Shown here piece after piece: positions 11,380 through 22,595 of a stretch of 64,000 bases of DNA. Under the pieces are notes generated by a model. It was not told where the DNA came from, searched no databases, and was given only the letters and a program-made list of their open reading frames with translations. Made by a program: the position numbers and the translations under genes. Numbering within the stretch: the stretch's first letter is position 1; every line of letters starts with the position of its first letter. The stretch comes from Tolypeutes matacus (lineage: Eukaryota; Chordata; Mammalia; Cingulata; Chlamyphoridae). The DNA lies in the NCBI GenBank assembly GCA_026826555.1, contig JAKSZT010053764.1:32788955-32852954 (forward strand), read 5' to 3'.

Positions 11380-11850
11380 AATCTTAGGTATATGTCAATG
11401 CAAAAATATTAAATAAAGTATTAGCAAAGAAAATCCAACAACACATTGAGAAATAATGAACCATGAACAAGTGAACTTTTCTAAAAATGCAGGAATGGTC
11501 CAAATACAGAAATTTCTATGATATCTTTACCATATTTATAATGCAAAGAGAAAAATCATATGATTATCTTTCTAGATGCTGATAAAAAGTCCAACAAAAT
11601 TCAACCAAAATTCTTATTAAAAGACACCCAGTAAAAATAGAAATTTATGAGTGCTATCTTAACAGGGTTAAATATATCTATATCCAAATCCAGGTAGATA
11701 TATAGATAAATAAAACTCATTTCCAAATCAATCTAACTCAATGGAAAATACTATGGCTATTTCCCTTACATCAAGAATTACTGTCAAACATTGTGCTAGA
11801 AGTACTAGCCAATGCTATCAGACAAGGGTTATGGTGTTATAGCAACTTGA
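11380..11850 (+). mobile_element. Old L1 ORF2 fragment, sense arm
   Basis: Sense L1 ORF2 reverse transcriptase region, upstream of the FADD site: AAAGTATTAGCAAAGAAAATCC, AAAAATCATATGATTATC, CAACAAAATTCAACC, and AGAAGTACTAGCCAATGCTATC. It stops just before the region where the neighbouring antisense arm begins. With that arm it fits a single L1 insertion with an inverted 5' segment. Confidence 0.65.
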
Positions 11851-11984
11851 CCTAATAGAAATATGCATAATTATGATTCATTTCACCTGTGATTTGGATA
11901 TGGGTTGGATGATACCATGTGTGTAGAAGTAGAATGAGGATGGATTTATTGTGAAAAAAAGGGATGCTTCCACCATCCATGAAT

Positions 11985-12085
11985 CCAAGGGATGATTCAT
12001 CCTGGTATCTGAATCACTAAGGAATTTATTAAAAATTCAGATTCCACAACTGATGATTGAAGTTTTAGATTCAGTGAGTCTAGGA
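11985..12085 (+). repeat. MER5A-like hAT MITE fragment
   Basis: GAATCACTAAGGAATTTATTAAAAATTCAGATTCC followed by TTCAGTGAGTCTAGG matches the core of MER5A, a short non-autonomous Charlie (hAT) transposon. Termini are lost. Confidence 0.5.
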
Positions 12086-12089
12086 TGCT

Positions 12090-13185
12090 AGCTTGGAAGC
12101 ACTGTATGCACAAACATGATTTCAGATACTATTATTTAGTATATATATATGTATTATTTAGTATGTATGCATTTCCCACCCTGATTCAGAAGGGATTTAA
12201 GGTATATTTAAGGTGGCTTACCAGAATACATAAAATAAAGCAAGACAAATTTAAAGTAAATGAATTTTTAAAAATTAAAGAAAATTAAAACTAAGAAATC
12301 AGTAGGGTGAATTATTTCATCTCTAGTATCTGACTTCATGAGCCTTTAATTATCATCTATGCCCTACAGATTCTATAAAGAATTTAAAGCAGCTTAAACA
12401 ACAACAAAACACATGTGCCCACATATTTATAATGGGACAATTAAAATATAAGTAGAGAAAGCAATCAGAAATCATATATTTATATAGTATTGTGTATTAT
12501 ACATAAATATATAATTCACATATAAAATTATGTATTTATAATATGAATTTATGAATATGGATATAATTGAATGAATAAAAATGGATATAATTATGAATGT
12601 GAAAATACATTAATGTCTACTATATATTGGTGGATATATGTGACTAATATAATCATGTATTAGATTGGGAAAAGGAAACAAATTTGCTAGATAGTAGTTA
12701 TACAGCTCTGTCTTCAATTGAATATTACATTTAGAGCTTCATTGACTAGCAGCAAAGGCTGAAAGGGAAACACAATAGATATTGTTCTCTGATAAAAAGA
12801 AGAATCTTGACTTTATTTAGGAATGAGATTTTTTTTCCCCTGCTATTAAATTTGAAGAGGAATTATCAAGTAGAGCTATCCATGAACAGTACTGCATCAT
12901 AATTCTACAGGCTTTACCATTCCCTAACAGATCTCTGGAGATTAGCTTTTATCCCACTAGTTTACAGATAGTTCCATACACATTTTTCTTATCTAGATCA
13001 AGAGCTCCATGCAGACCAAGACCATGCCCATTCATCTTCCAAATGTTGCACTTTTCCTGATGTAGTAGAGGCACTAATGAATGTTATCAAATGAATGGAT
13101 AATGAATGAATGAATGAACAATACTCTGAGTGTCCAAACTGATTTCATCTCTTGCCTGTCACCCAACACCAGATTGGAGGGAGTT
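12090..13185. other. AT-rich intergenic DNA
   Basis: No gene or confident repeat. The stretch 12460-12640 is extremely AT-rich with many TATA and ATAA words. A weak GAAT/TGAATGAATGAATG patch is at 13085-13115. Confidence 0.6.
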
Positions 13186-13189
13186 ATTT

Positions 13190-13400
13190 ATCAGGTCATT
13201 TAGTCAACGCATATTTATTGAACACCTATTATTACATGCCAGACTCTGTTTTTAGTACTGGGAGATTGAAGTAAATGAATGAGGTGAAAAAAAAAATCCT
13301 ACTTATTGAGCTTATATTCTAAATTTGGAGGGGGGTGGTAAATAAATGAGTAAAATACATAATATGTTATATGACAAGAAGTGCTTTTGGAGAGGGAAAA
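13190..13400 (-). repeat. L2 LINE 3' end, antisense
   Basis: CATATTTATTGAACACCTATT..ATGCCAGACTCTG..AGTACTGGGAGATTGAAG..CTTATATTCTAAATTTGGAGG is the complement of the L2 3' terminus, whose sense form has the 'GTAAGCTCC...CTGGCACATAGTAGGTGCTCAATAAAT' order. Confidence 0.65.
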
Positions 13401-13442
13401 ATATCCCAACCTACAACGCAGAGAAGTAGGATAAAGAATGGT

Positions 13443-13487
13443 GTCTCTGTGTGAGTGTGTGAGAGTGTGTAAGAGCTAGTGTGTGCA

Positions 13488-13565
<78 letters not shown>
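13443..13565. repeat. (GT)n then (GA)n microsatellite
   Basis: A GT-rich part (13443-13498) with GTGTGAGTGTGTG words passes into a GA run (13499-13565) with a few AAAG interruptions. The purine-rich (GA)n tract can adopt triplex structures and is likely polymorphic. Confidence 0.95.
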
Positions 13566-13784
13566 GCAAAACTCTCTGGTTAATCACACAGAATGAGTAT
13601 CCAAGAGAAAAGGCCTTACTTGGGCATCCTGGCTACTTATAATGACTAATGTCAAACTAGGAATGAAAAACAATAATGAGTTAGTCCTAACAGTCTAAAG
13701 GGAGGTAATGTGTTGAGGCTGAAACTCTGGAGGAAGGAAGGAGGTATAACCTATTTCCAGGAACATACAGAATTGTGGGTGTTT

Positions 13785-13976
13785 GGGAGGCGGCTGTGGC
13801 TCGATCAGTGGAGCTCCCGTTTACCATGTGGGAGGCCCCGGGTTCGGTTCCCCGGGCCTCCTGGTGAGGGCAGGCCCGCCCGCACGGCGTGGTTGGCTGA
13901 CCCGGAGAGCACAGGCAGCCGGGGGGGGGGGGGAAAAAAAAATAAAAAAAAAAAATCTAAAAAAAAAAAAAAAAAA
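13785..13976 (+). mobile_element. Young DAS-type SINE, monomeric
   Basis: Box A-like TGGCTCGATCAGTGG and box B-like GGGTTCGGTTCCCC in a well preserved tRNA-related head, then a GC-rich body (GCCCGCCCGCACGGCG), a G13 run and an A-rich tail. Perfect 16-bp target-site duplications (AGAATTGTGGGTGTTT) lie at 13769-13784 and 13977-13992. The perfect duplication, CpG retention and long A tail suggest a recent insertion. It closely resembles the copy at 46402. Confidence 0.95.
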
Positions 13977-13999
13977 AGAATTGTGGGTGTTTGCAACAA

Positions 14000-14635
14000 T
14001 TTTCTACACAGAGAGAGTGTTGGGAATATCTAAATTGCACCAAGGTGGGTAAGTGCAACCATTTTGGGGGGTGGGCTGGGGAAAGGGGCTGAGGAAGAAA
14101 TTCTTGGTCACTCTGGCAGTACAGCAGTAAGGCTTTTCAGGAAAGAACTCGAGAATTAATTTCCAATTGAAAGTCTAAGTGTAATTTAGGTAGGCAAAAA
14201 GTAATTTCCAGGGCTGGATTTGGGCCAGAGCATTGGAATTAACACCTCAACTCTTGTGAAAATTGCCAGGGGATTTCTAATAATCACAAGCAAGGATGGT
14301 CTCAGATTTACAGCTCCAGTGGAGGCTAGTACCTTCAGAAGTCACTCCACTTAGCGCTCAGGCAGACTCCCGGTGATGAATGACACCTAAACGCCACTTA
14401 CTGATTTACATATACTCTGCCCTTCCAACAGCACCTGCGGTTTTCCTAGACAGCTCCTGTGCCAAAGGACTGCCAGAACTTTGCTCTGTCAAATAAGTAC
14501 AAGAACAGATCAATTGATACTAAAGCACCTCTGCGGCCAAGAACCTTACAAAATAAAAATAGGTCAAGAGATTCCTGCTGTGGGGACTGTTATTTTAATC
14601 AGGCAAGTATATCAGAAGGAGTATTACAGAAATGG
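14000..14635. other. Intergenic DNA, no gene recognised
   Basis: Ordinary single-copy-looking DNA between a young SINE and a MIR/L2 cluster. No frame of note and no repeat that I could identify. Confidence 0.55.
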
Positions 14636-14639
14636 TAAA

Positions 14640-14765
14640 GGTGGTGGACACTGAGTGAAGAATCCCAAACTGGGTTTTCATGTCTTCAACCACCAAACTG
14701 TGTGAAACCTGGCAAGTCACTTCACTTCGTGGGCCTCAGTTTCTTTGTCCGTACATACCTGGAAT
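14640..14765 (+). repeat. MIR SINE fragment
   Basis: AACTGTGTGAAACCTGGCAAGTCACTTCACTTC..GGGCCTCAGTTTCTTTGTCCGTAC follows the MIR order in sense. It is directly followed by L2 sequence. Confidence 0.7.
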
Positions 14766-14769
14766 ACAA

Positions 14770-15240
14770 ACCAAACCACCTACCTGTCCTAAAAGACCAT
14801 ACCTGACTTGTCACTTGGTGGTGCCCCTAACTTTAAAACCTGTGACTATTCGTCTCTCCGTAGGACCCCAGCCACGCTGGCCTTGCTGTTCTACAAATCT
14901 GCCAAACTCCTGCCCCGTGGAACTCATCTCCTCAAGGGTTTTACACAGCTGGCTTCATTCCATCATTCAAATATCACTTCCCCCGAGGTTCTGCCTCATC
15001 ACCCCCTCCAATGTTGTCTCTTGCTCCATTAATTTTTTTCTTACATCATCCCATTTTATTAACTTTGTGGTATTTATCACTTTCTGAAATTGCCTTTTTA
15101 TGTAATTGTTTACTTGTTTTAATGTCCATCTACAACTCCCCTCCCCCATAAAACAGAATTTCCATGAGCAAAAGGGCCTCGTGTATTGTTTTCACAAGTT
15201 TAATCCCAGTATTTAGAACAGTAAAAATGATCTGGCAAAG
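14770..15240 (+). repeat. L2 LINE 3' end
   Basis: Sense L2: CCACGCTGGCCTTGCTGTTC, AACTCCTGCCCC, TTCAAATATCACTTCCCCCGAGG..CTGCC, TTATCACTTTCTGAAATTG, and the terminal GAATTTCCATGAGCAAAAGGGCCTCGTG..CCCAGTATTTAGAACAGT. The frame at 14680-15087 (135 codons) runs through this and is decayed repeat, not a gene. Confidence 0.75.
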
Positions 15241-15244
15241 AGCA

Positions 15245-18075
15245 GATCATGAACGAGTATGGGTGAATGGAAGAGACTGGACTCGTGGATTTTCCCAGGC
15301 TGTGCTGGCTTCAGCAGGCTGAGGGCCCACATCCATAGCTAGAGTAATGCTCAGCTCCAGACAATACCTTGAGCTAGAGGAGGTGTTTCTGGTCCCTTTC
15401 CCCACCTGTCCCATCTCCCGCTTACTTTAGATATAACCCCTCCCTCCAGGAGACTGTTCTTAGCTACAGTCAATCAGAAATAGAGAAAGATTATGGGGTA
15501 AGAGTAGCATGAGATACCATGAATTAAAACACCTAAAATGGCCCATAGAAAACAGTCTTTTCCCCCTTTCTCTGTACCTTCAATGGTGATACTTGATAAA
15601 AGTATTAAATATAATGTGGAGTGGTTGAGTATGTTTTAATTTTAATAAGATAAGATTGGAAACTTTAACTCTGTTAAGCTTTCAAAAATGAATTTCTAAT
15701 AGTTTATTTTAAATTTTATACTTTTCTCATGACAGGATGGGAAGGACAGGGATTGACTAAAAATGAGTGAGGTTGAGGGTAAGCACAGAACATAGGGCAG
15801 TAGGGTATTAACTGACTTGGGGGTGGTATAGGACCCATGAATCCATGAAATCCAAGGCAAGAATGTGATTGTGGTGGTGGGAAGAATGGCAAAGAAAGAA
15901 TGGGAATATGTAAGGGGGCACATGGAAAAAAATGGGAATATGGAAGTAGGGCACAGGGAGGGAATATTGGAGGAAGATCTAGTCACTGTTGTGTTTCGTA
16001 TGGCTCAAATGGAATCATCAGTTTAAGAAGCAAAAATTGAAGGTGTCTAGTCAAGGAATACACTTTTCATTTTTTCATGATCTCTTCCACCTTCTTTTCA
16101 CTGACTTCTATTACTTGCTGTGTGCTGAAGTCATTTCAGATTATAACTACATGGCTTAGGAGTGGTGCTATGGCAAACAAGCAAGAAGCAAAAGTCTTAC
16201 AGTTAGGCACTCCTAATGCTGAGGATGTCAAAGCAGTAAGGTAAGACTAAAATTGGTCAAATACAATAGGCAGTGTGTGTGTTAGTAGATTTCTGGAACA
16301 GTGCTGTCTTTTTAAGTAGTTGGCTCCAAATCTCTAGACTTAACTGTGTTATGCGTAGATGTAATGTCTAAATTTGCCTCCTTCCTTTAGAAAAGACACT
16401 AATATCAGGTGGTTCTAAAAGGTCTAATGTGAAGTCAGAGGAGACATTTTGCAGGGAAATTATCTCTTTGTACCTATTTTAGCCCATTGACAACTCCATC
16501 AGAAAAGATAACTTGTATATGCCAGTTTTATCAGTCAGAGACCATCCAAAGAAACAAAACTCACCATACAAGGTAATTCAATAAGGAGAATTTAATGTGG
16601 GGAATTAGGTAGTAGGGATTAGAAGACCTGGAAGACCAGCCAAGAGAAGATGAGGCAGCACAGAGATAAGCAACTGCAGGACTAGTGGAGCCCAAGAGCC
16701 TGGGACTCAGTTGAATGCTAGAGCCATGGAGGGCGGGCTGGAAGGTACAGCAGAGGTGTAGGATGCCACAGCCGTTTATGTACGTTATGCCTGAAGCCAA
16801 GAGAAAAAGGAGAAATCTTATGATTTATACCACCTTCCTGCCTTCCAGTCTCTTGCCAGTACTGTCCATTACTCTAAAGAGTCAGAAACTGGTTGATAAG
16901 AGCGACTGGAATCATACTTTGCAGAGGTCTGATCCCTGTGATACAGGGGAAGGTTAGCAAATAGGTCTAAGAGATACGAGGTCACACAACAGCTAAGGAG
17001 AGAGCTGCACACTGGTGCTAGTTCACCAAAGCATAGTATGCCCACAGTTGACTGCCCCCTCAACCCTTAGTTGCTCTCCTTTTTGTTTGCTTGTTTACAT
17101 TCATAAGATGTTCTTTATGAATGCGATGTCAGCCCAATATTGCCATCTCACTTTAAAAAGTCTCCTGTTCACACAAGTGGAACCATTCAAGGTTATTCTA
17201 CCCAGATGGATGGTTTCTTTCAATGCCAATTTAAAATTATGTTATATATATTTGAAACCAGGGAAGAAAAGAAAAGGAAAAAATATAAGGAGAGAGTGGA
17301 GTGCTGACACAAACCAGAAATCCATTACAGCATACTTTGCAAATACTGTAGGTAATTAAAGACTTTTAAGGGCGACTACAGTATTATTTACTTGACAGTG
17401 GAACTCTTACAGGCTATTATGTAAATACACATTGAGCACATTTTAAAAGTGCATGCTATTTACTGTTAATAAGTATTGTTAATATGTATTTCATTTAACC
17501 CTAAGGAGCCATTTCAGTCTCTTGTGTGAATTTACATTTATGAATGTTTTTATAAAATGCGTATTATTTACCCAATAGGCAGCTCTAACATAAGAAATAC
17601 TAGAGCTGATTGCCAATTTAACTTCACATGAGTTTCCATGCAATTGTTCCTTAGGTCTGCCTGCAGGCTTGTGCATCCCTAAGTAGCCCTTCCTTTTAGA
17701 ATCCTGCAAGTCAAGACCCATAGGCTGTTCCAATGAAGGAATTTTCCAGGCTGTTTTGGTGGTTCTGGGGATTTTAGTATCACATAAAGAGAGACCAGGA
17801 TATCTCTCATCTTAGGAAATAAAATAAAGATTATAGCACTGAACATGGCAGTCTATAAAGTATATGTGTGTAATCACTGTGTTTGCTCTGTGAACTGAAG
17901 TCACCATCCACAAAATAAAGATGACCAGGCTCTAGAGCAAGATACTGGAAAAGGGAATTGACTTGCTTCCTCCTTCCTCCCTCCCTCCCTCCCTTCTTTC
18001 CTTTTATATCAGGATAGAATTCTTCCTGCCCCAGTCATTTTTACTGAGATACCAATATGACCTCCCCCAACCTAC
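15245..18075. other. Intergenic DNA, possible ancient repeat at 16530-17010
   Basis: No gene seen; frames reach 114 codons at most and have no domain. The part 16530-17010 (AACAAAACTCACC, AATTTAATGTGGGG, CAGAGGTGTAGGATG, CAGAGGTCTGATCCC) looks like an old dispersed repeat, possibly LTR-derived, but I cannot name it. A (CCTT/CCCT)n patch is at 17970-17998. Confidence 0.45.
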
Positions 18076-18079
18076 CCAA

Positions 18080-18112
<33 letters not shown>
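18080..18112. repeat. (CA)n microsatellite
   Basis: CA dinucleotide run with one ATAT interruption, about 33 bases, just upstream of the solo LTR. Confidence 0.95.
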
Positions 18113-18148
18113 CCATATGCAGAAGGGAATGAAGATTCCTAAGAATAC

Positions 18149-18542
18149 TGTCCCGGCCCGCGGGACAGTCAACTGGGGCTCCAGCTCCTATGAGGGAAGA
18201 ATGGTATGGGACAAGAGACACGAAGAACGACAGCAAGACAGGATTCTGATCAAGCTGCAAAAGTTTATTGAAAAGGCAGGGTATATATACTCTAAAGGAA
18301 GAGGGGGTGGCTAATAAGGACGGGTGGCGGTTTAGGATTGGTGGATGCTGTTGCTAGGGTAGGTGGTGGCTGCGGAGGTTAGTGCTTTTGGCGCGAACTT
18401 TGGGCACCAACTATTCTTTTTGGCGCGACTGAAGAAGAAGGCTAATTATAGCTTAAGCTGTTGTTTCAACCCTGGCAGCCATGTTGCATGTTACCGGCAT
18501 CACTGAAGGTGAATAGACATGCCACCTTCGTTGTCCCCAACA
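18149..18542 (-). mobile_element. Solo LTR, class II (ERVK/IAP-like), young-looking
   Basis: A 394-bp LTR on the minus strand with TG...CA ends (TGTTGGGGACA at its start, GGGCCGGGACA at its end). Minus-strand signals in order: TATATATA box, AATAAA, then a GT/T-rich downstream region, which fits a U3-R-U5 layout. Perfect 5-bp duplications AATAC (18144-18148, 18543-18547) mark a solo LTR formed by recombination. Higher GC and CpG than its surroundings, with GGCGCGA repeats. No internal proviral genes remain. Class assignment is by general resemblance. Confidence 0.8.
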
Positions 18543-18559
18543 AATACACATACCATATG

Positions 18560-19835
18560 CACAATTTCCAAATGGAATCTATTCTGTGACTCCTCTATCC
18601 CTGAGACAGATGAGATATATAAACAGGGATCAGAAAAAATTAAATAATAAAGAGATTACCTCACACCATACACAAAAATTAAATGGCAATGGATCAGCAA
18701 TTTAATATGAGACAAAACTAGAAAACTCTTAGAAGAAGGCACAAGAAAATATATTCAATATCTTGTATTAAGCAATGGATGCTTAGACTTTCCACCAAAA
18801 GCATAAACAAAAACAGAAAAAAATAGACAAATTGAACTTCATCAAAATTAAAAAATGTTTGGCATCATAAGACAATACTAGAGAGTGAAAAGACAATGTA
18901 CAAAATGGGAGAACATATTTGGAAACCATATATTTGATATGGGTTTAATATCCAGAATATATAAATAAATTCTACAACCTCAACAACAGAAAGACAAACA
19001 TCCCAATTAAAAATGGGCAAAGGATTTGAATAGATATTTCTACAAAGAAGATAGAGAAATGATGTTCAACATAATTACCCACTTAGTGAAATGCAAATCA
19101 AAACCACAATGAGATACTACCTCACACGACTAGAATGGTTATTATTAAGAAAGAAAGAAAAGGCAAAGGCATGGAGAAATAGGAACCCTTGTACATTATT
19201 GGTGGGAATGTAAAATAGTGCAGCTGCCTTGGAAAACATTTTGGCAGTTCCTTAAAAAGTTAAACATAGAACAACCATATAACCCAGCAATCTTGCCTCC
19301 AGGTATATATTCCCAAATATTGAAAGAAGGGGCTTGAACAGATATTTGTACACCAATGTTAACAGCAGTATTATTTATAATAGCCAAAAGAAGGTAAAAA
19401 CCCTCATGTCCATAAGCAGATGAATGGATAAACAAAATGTGGTATGTACAAACAATGGAATATTACTCAGCCAAAAATGGAATGAAATTCTGACACATGC
19501 TACACACACAGATGAACTTTGAAGATATCATGTTGAGTGAAATAAATCAGATACAAAAGGACATATATTGTATGATTCCACTTATATTAAATACCTAGTG
19601 TATGAAATTCATAGAGACAGAAAGTAGATACAGGTTACTAAGGGAGGGAGAATGGGGGAGCTAATGCATAATGGGTGCAGGGTTACCTTTTGGGGCGATG
19701 GTAAATTTCTGGTAATGAATAGTGGTGAGGATAGCACAATGTTGTGAATGTGATTAATCCCACTGAACAGCATGTTGGGAATTGTTGAGATGGGAAATTT
19801 TATATTAATATATATGTTTCCACAATTTAAAAAAA
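18560..19835 (+). mobile_element. L1 3' end (ORF2 C-terminus and 3' UTR), 5'-truncated
   Basis: Sense L1: ACTAGAAAACTCTTAGAAGAAG, GACAAATTGAACTTCATC, AAAATGGGCAAAGGATTTGAATAG, ATGCAAATCAAAACCACAATGAG, GGTGGGAATGTAAAATAGTGCAGC, AATGGAATATTACTCAGCC, and a 3' UTR ending TATATGTTTCCACAATTTAAAAAA. Many stops and indels, so it is inactive. The antisense frames at 19196-19956 are shadows. Confidence 0.9.
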
Positions 19836-19928
19836 GATACACTAAAGAGACAAGGACAATTAAGTTCAGTACAAGATCCTGGACTGGATCTCCTGTAATA
19901 ATGGACGAGAAAAGACCCAAAAGGACAT

Positions 19929-20397
19929 TGTTTAGTTCCCTGGGCTGTTCAATCAAATACGATAAAATAGGTTGGGTTAAACAATGGTAATTTATTTGCT
20001 CATGGTTTGAGGCTGGGAAAAGTCCAAATCATGATGTCATCAAGGTGATACTTTTTTCCCAAATACTGTGGCATTCTGGTGCTCGCTGCTGGCCACCCCT
20101 GGTCCTTAACTTGTCACATGGAAAGGCACATGGCATCTCCTGGTCTCTCCCTTCTCTTCTGGGATCCATCGATGTCCATCCTTTGGCTTTCTGTGGTTTT
20201 CTCTCAGTCTGAATTTCATTTCATATAAAGGACTCCAGTTACAGGATTAAGACCCATCCTGATTGGGCTAGGCCACACTTTAATTTTATAGGTAACCTCA
20301 TAAAAAGGTCGTGCTTAACAATGGGGTCACACACACATGGATGTATTAATTTTAAGAATGTGTTTTTCTAGGGTACATACAACTTCAAACCACCACA
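19929..20397 (-). mobile_element. Solo LTR, ERVL-MaLR type
   Basis: On the minus strand it starts TGTGGTGGTTTGAAGTTG and ends GAACAGCCCAGGGAACTAAACA, with AATAAA near the 3' end (AGCAAATAAATTACC). The body matches the LTR at 23377-23834. Near-identical 5-bp flanks GACAT (19924-19928) and GAAAT (20398-20402) fit a MaLR target duplication. Inserted into an older L1 tail. Confidence 0.8.
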
Positions 20398-20597
20398 GAA
20401 ATTATTGGAACAATTGAGAAAAAATAGAATATATAGACTGTATGTTTTATATCAAGGTAAATTTCTGGAACTTGATAACTGTACTTAATGAGCTTACATA
20501 AGTGAATATCCTTGTTCTTAGGAAACATACATAAAAGTATTAAGTGTTCAGGAAGCATGGTTTATGCAACCTATCCTCAAATGTTTATAAGATATAT

Positions 20598-20656
20598 GGA
20601 GGGGGGAGGGGAGAGGGAGGAGGAGGGAGGGAGGAGGAGGGAGGGAGGAGGAAGAG
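20598..20656. repeat. (GGGA/GGAG)n purine-rich repeat
   Basis: G/A-only tract of about 59 bases with GGAGGGAGGGAGGAGG words, lying within the split L1 tail just before an LTR insertion. Confidence 0.95.
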
Positions 20657-20695
20657 AATATGATATAACAAATGTAGCGAAGTGTTAAAAGATGG

Positions 20696-21218
20696 TGTAT
20701 TTGTCAGCCAAAGGGGTGTTGATGCAAAATACCAGAAATCTGTTGGCTTTTATAAAGGGTATTTATTTGGGGTAGAAGTTTACAGTTACCAGGCCATAAA
20801 GCGTAAATTACTTCCCTCACCCAAGTCTGTTGCCATGTAGTGGAGCAAGATGGCTGCTGACATCTGCAAGGGTTCAGGCTTCCTCTTAAGGCTCTGTGAT
20901 CCCAGCTTCTTCCAGTATCAGCTGTAGGCTGGGACAAGTCTCATCTCTATTCCAGGGCTTGTTTCTCTCTGGGCTCAGCTGCTCTGCTCTCTCCTGTGTG
21001 TTTACTTCCTGGACTCCGGCTCAAAACTCCAACCTCCCTTCTCTGCGGTACAGTTTCTCTGTGAGTCCCTGCCCTAGGGGGCAGGGACTCAACATCCTAC
21101 TGACATGGCCCAATCAAAGCCCTAATAATAATTTAATCATGCCCAGAGGAACAGACAAGTTTACAAACATTATCCAATATCTACTTTTGGAATTCATAAA
21201 CAGTATCAAAGTGCTACA
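20696..21218 (-). mobile_element. Solo LTR, xenarthran family A (copy 1, 523 bp)
   Basis: Plus-strand left end TGTATTTGTCAGCCAAAGGGGTG; right end ATTCATAAACAGTATCAAAGTGCTACA. As an LTR it is on the minus strand, with AATAAATACCC near its 3' end. Five-base flanks GATGG (20691-20695) and GATAG (21219-21223) differ at one base. This is the shortest of five related copies in the window. The plus strand carries CAAGATGGCTG (20846-20856), a YY1-like word. Confidence 0.85.
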
Positions 21219-21345
21219 GATAGTAAGTCTAAGTTTCTGGGTGAGGGTATGTTGGAGTTCTCTATATTCGTTTTGTATTTCTTTTGCAATTGTCTGGTAA
21301 GTTTGAAATTATTTCAAAATAAAAACTTTAAGAAAATTAAAGAGA

Positions 21346-22115
21346 ATAGACTGCCGAAAAGTTTTCTTTGGAGAGAGTAACTCTAGGCTGAAATTCCCTA
21401 CTCCTTACTTTTGTGGAATGGTGAATTGGAATGGTGCCTTCTAACCTAAAGCCTGGAGAGACACCCTGGAAACTCTGAAATTTGTTAATTTGGGAGAAAG
21501 AGCCTTGGTGCTAGTCTCATGACCAGTAAAGATAAAGCAGACTGAAGACTTAGGTAGGGATCGCACCCAGGAAATCTAGAGGGCAAGAGAAAGCCTGCTG
21601 AATTGATTTGGTGGTGGATCCAGGAGACTATTGCTGTGTTGAGGTTATCCTGAAGTCCTGTAGTTTGTCAGGACAAGTGACATGGTTGTGTACCCTTTCG
21701 ACTCTACATGGACCATGCTGCAGAGACAGAGCAGGTGTCAGTCTTAGGTACTATTTCAAAGGCTGGAGGTGTAAAACTGGATGCCTGGGGGCCAAGAGAA
21801 GAATCATAAGCAACCACTCAGACTACAAATGCATTTGGCCAAGATCAAAAGAATTGCATGAGCAAGATTTCTAGTGACAAGAACCACGGAGGAACACATG
21901 GCTATATCCCACGCAAGAGTCAACTTTAACCATCTGCCAGATCCAGGAAGCTAGAAGCCACTACTCTGAATAAATATGGTCTGATTCCCTCACCTTTCTT
22001 CCCTCCTCCTTTTTTTTGACTCTCGCTAAAAGTGAATAGTAGCTAGAGAATTGGGAAGGAGGAAAGAGGGCAAAAAAATTCTGAATAGAAGTTCAAATTC
22101 TTTGTGGAAGATTAT
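21346..22115. other. Intergenic DNA, no gene recognised
   Basis: No confident repeat. The composition of the first 500 bases (many GGAGAGACACC and AGGTGTCAGTC words) could be a decayed LTR, but I cannot place it. Frames reach 88 codons without a domain. Confidence 0.4.
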
Positions 22116-22119
22116 AAAA

Positions 22120-22595
22120 TTGGTCATATATTCTTCCCCTGGCTACATGTATGTCCTTGCAATAGAATATTACAAATTGACTCATCAGTAGATGAAGTCT
22201 CTTTCTCTAACCCTTGAATTTGAGTTGTTTGGTTGACTTGTTTGGCCAAATCAAGCAGTCTTAACGTATTTGCACATTTGGGGCTTGCCTTCTCCTGCTG
22301 TTCTTAGAAATTCTGTAACTACTGCCATGTGAACAAAGCCGGGCCAGCCTGCTGGATGATGGGAAACATGTATTACAGTGCCCCAGCCAACAGCCAATTA
22401 ACAACCAGATCTGTGAGGGCATTGCTCACCAGCTGACTGCTCACCCAGAAGTGAGCTCAACAGAGACCAGGAAAAGTACCATGTGAATAAGTCCAGCCCA
22501 AATTGCTGATCCATAGAATCACAAAAAAAAAATGAGTTTTGTTTTAAGTCACTGAATTTTGGGGCAATTTGTTATGCAAAAGAAAAATATTGATG
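22120..22595 (+). repeat. Ancient LTR-like repeat (MLT1-like)
   Basis: Resembles a mammalian-wide repeat: TTGGGGCTTGCCTTCTCCTGCTG, CCATGTGAACAAAGCCGGGCC, CAGCCTGCTGGATGATGGG, and a tail TTTTAAGTCACTGAATTTTGGGGCAATTTGTTATGC. The tail is MaLR-like; the exact family is uncertain. Termini and duplications are not resolved. Confidence 0.5.

Larger units (their letters stand above)
19836..21345 (+). mobile_element. Older L1 3' UTR, split in three by LTRs
   Basis: Three collinear pieces: 19836-19928 (AGATCCTGGACTGG..AAAAGGACAT), 20398-20695 (TTATTGGAACAATTGAG..CTTGATAACTGTACTTAATG..GGAAACATACATAAAAGTATT) and 21219-21345 (TTTCTGGGTGAGGGTATG..TTTGAAATTATTTCAAAATAAAAAC). Together they form an L1ME-like 3' tail. 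LTRs at 19929-20397 and 20696-21218 interrupt it, and both are therefore younger. Confidence 0.7.

Noticed and set aside
13710..14052. Frames of 89-107 codons with a poly-lysine end
   Set aside because: They run through the SINE and its A tail, so the lysines are translated poly(A).
14680..15087. A 135-codon frame
   Set aside because: It overlaps MIR and L2 repeat sequence and shows no protein family signature beyond decayed repeat.
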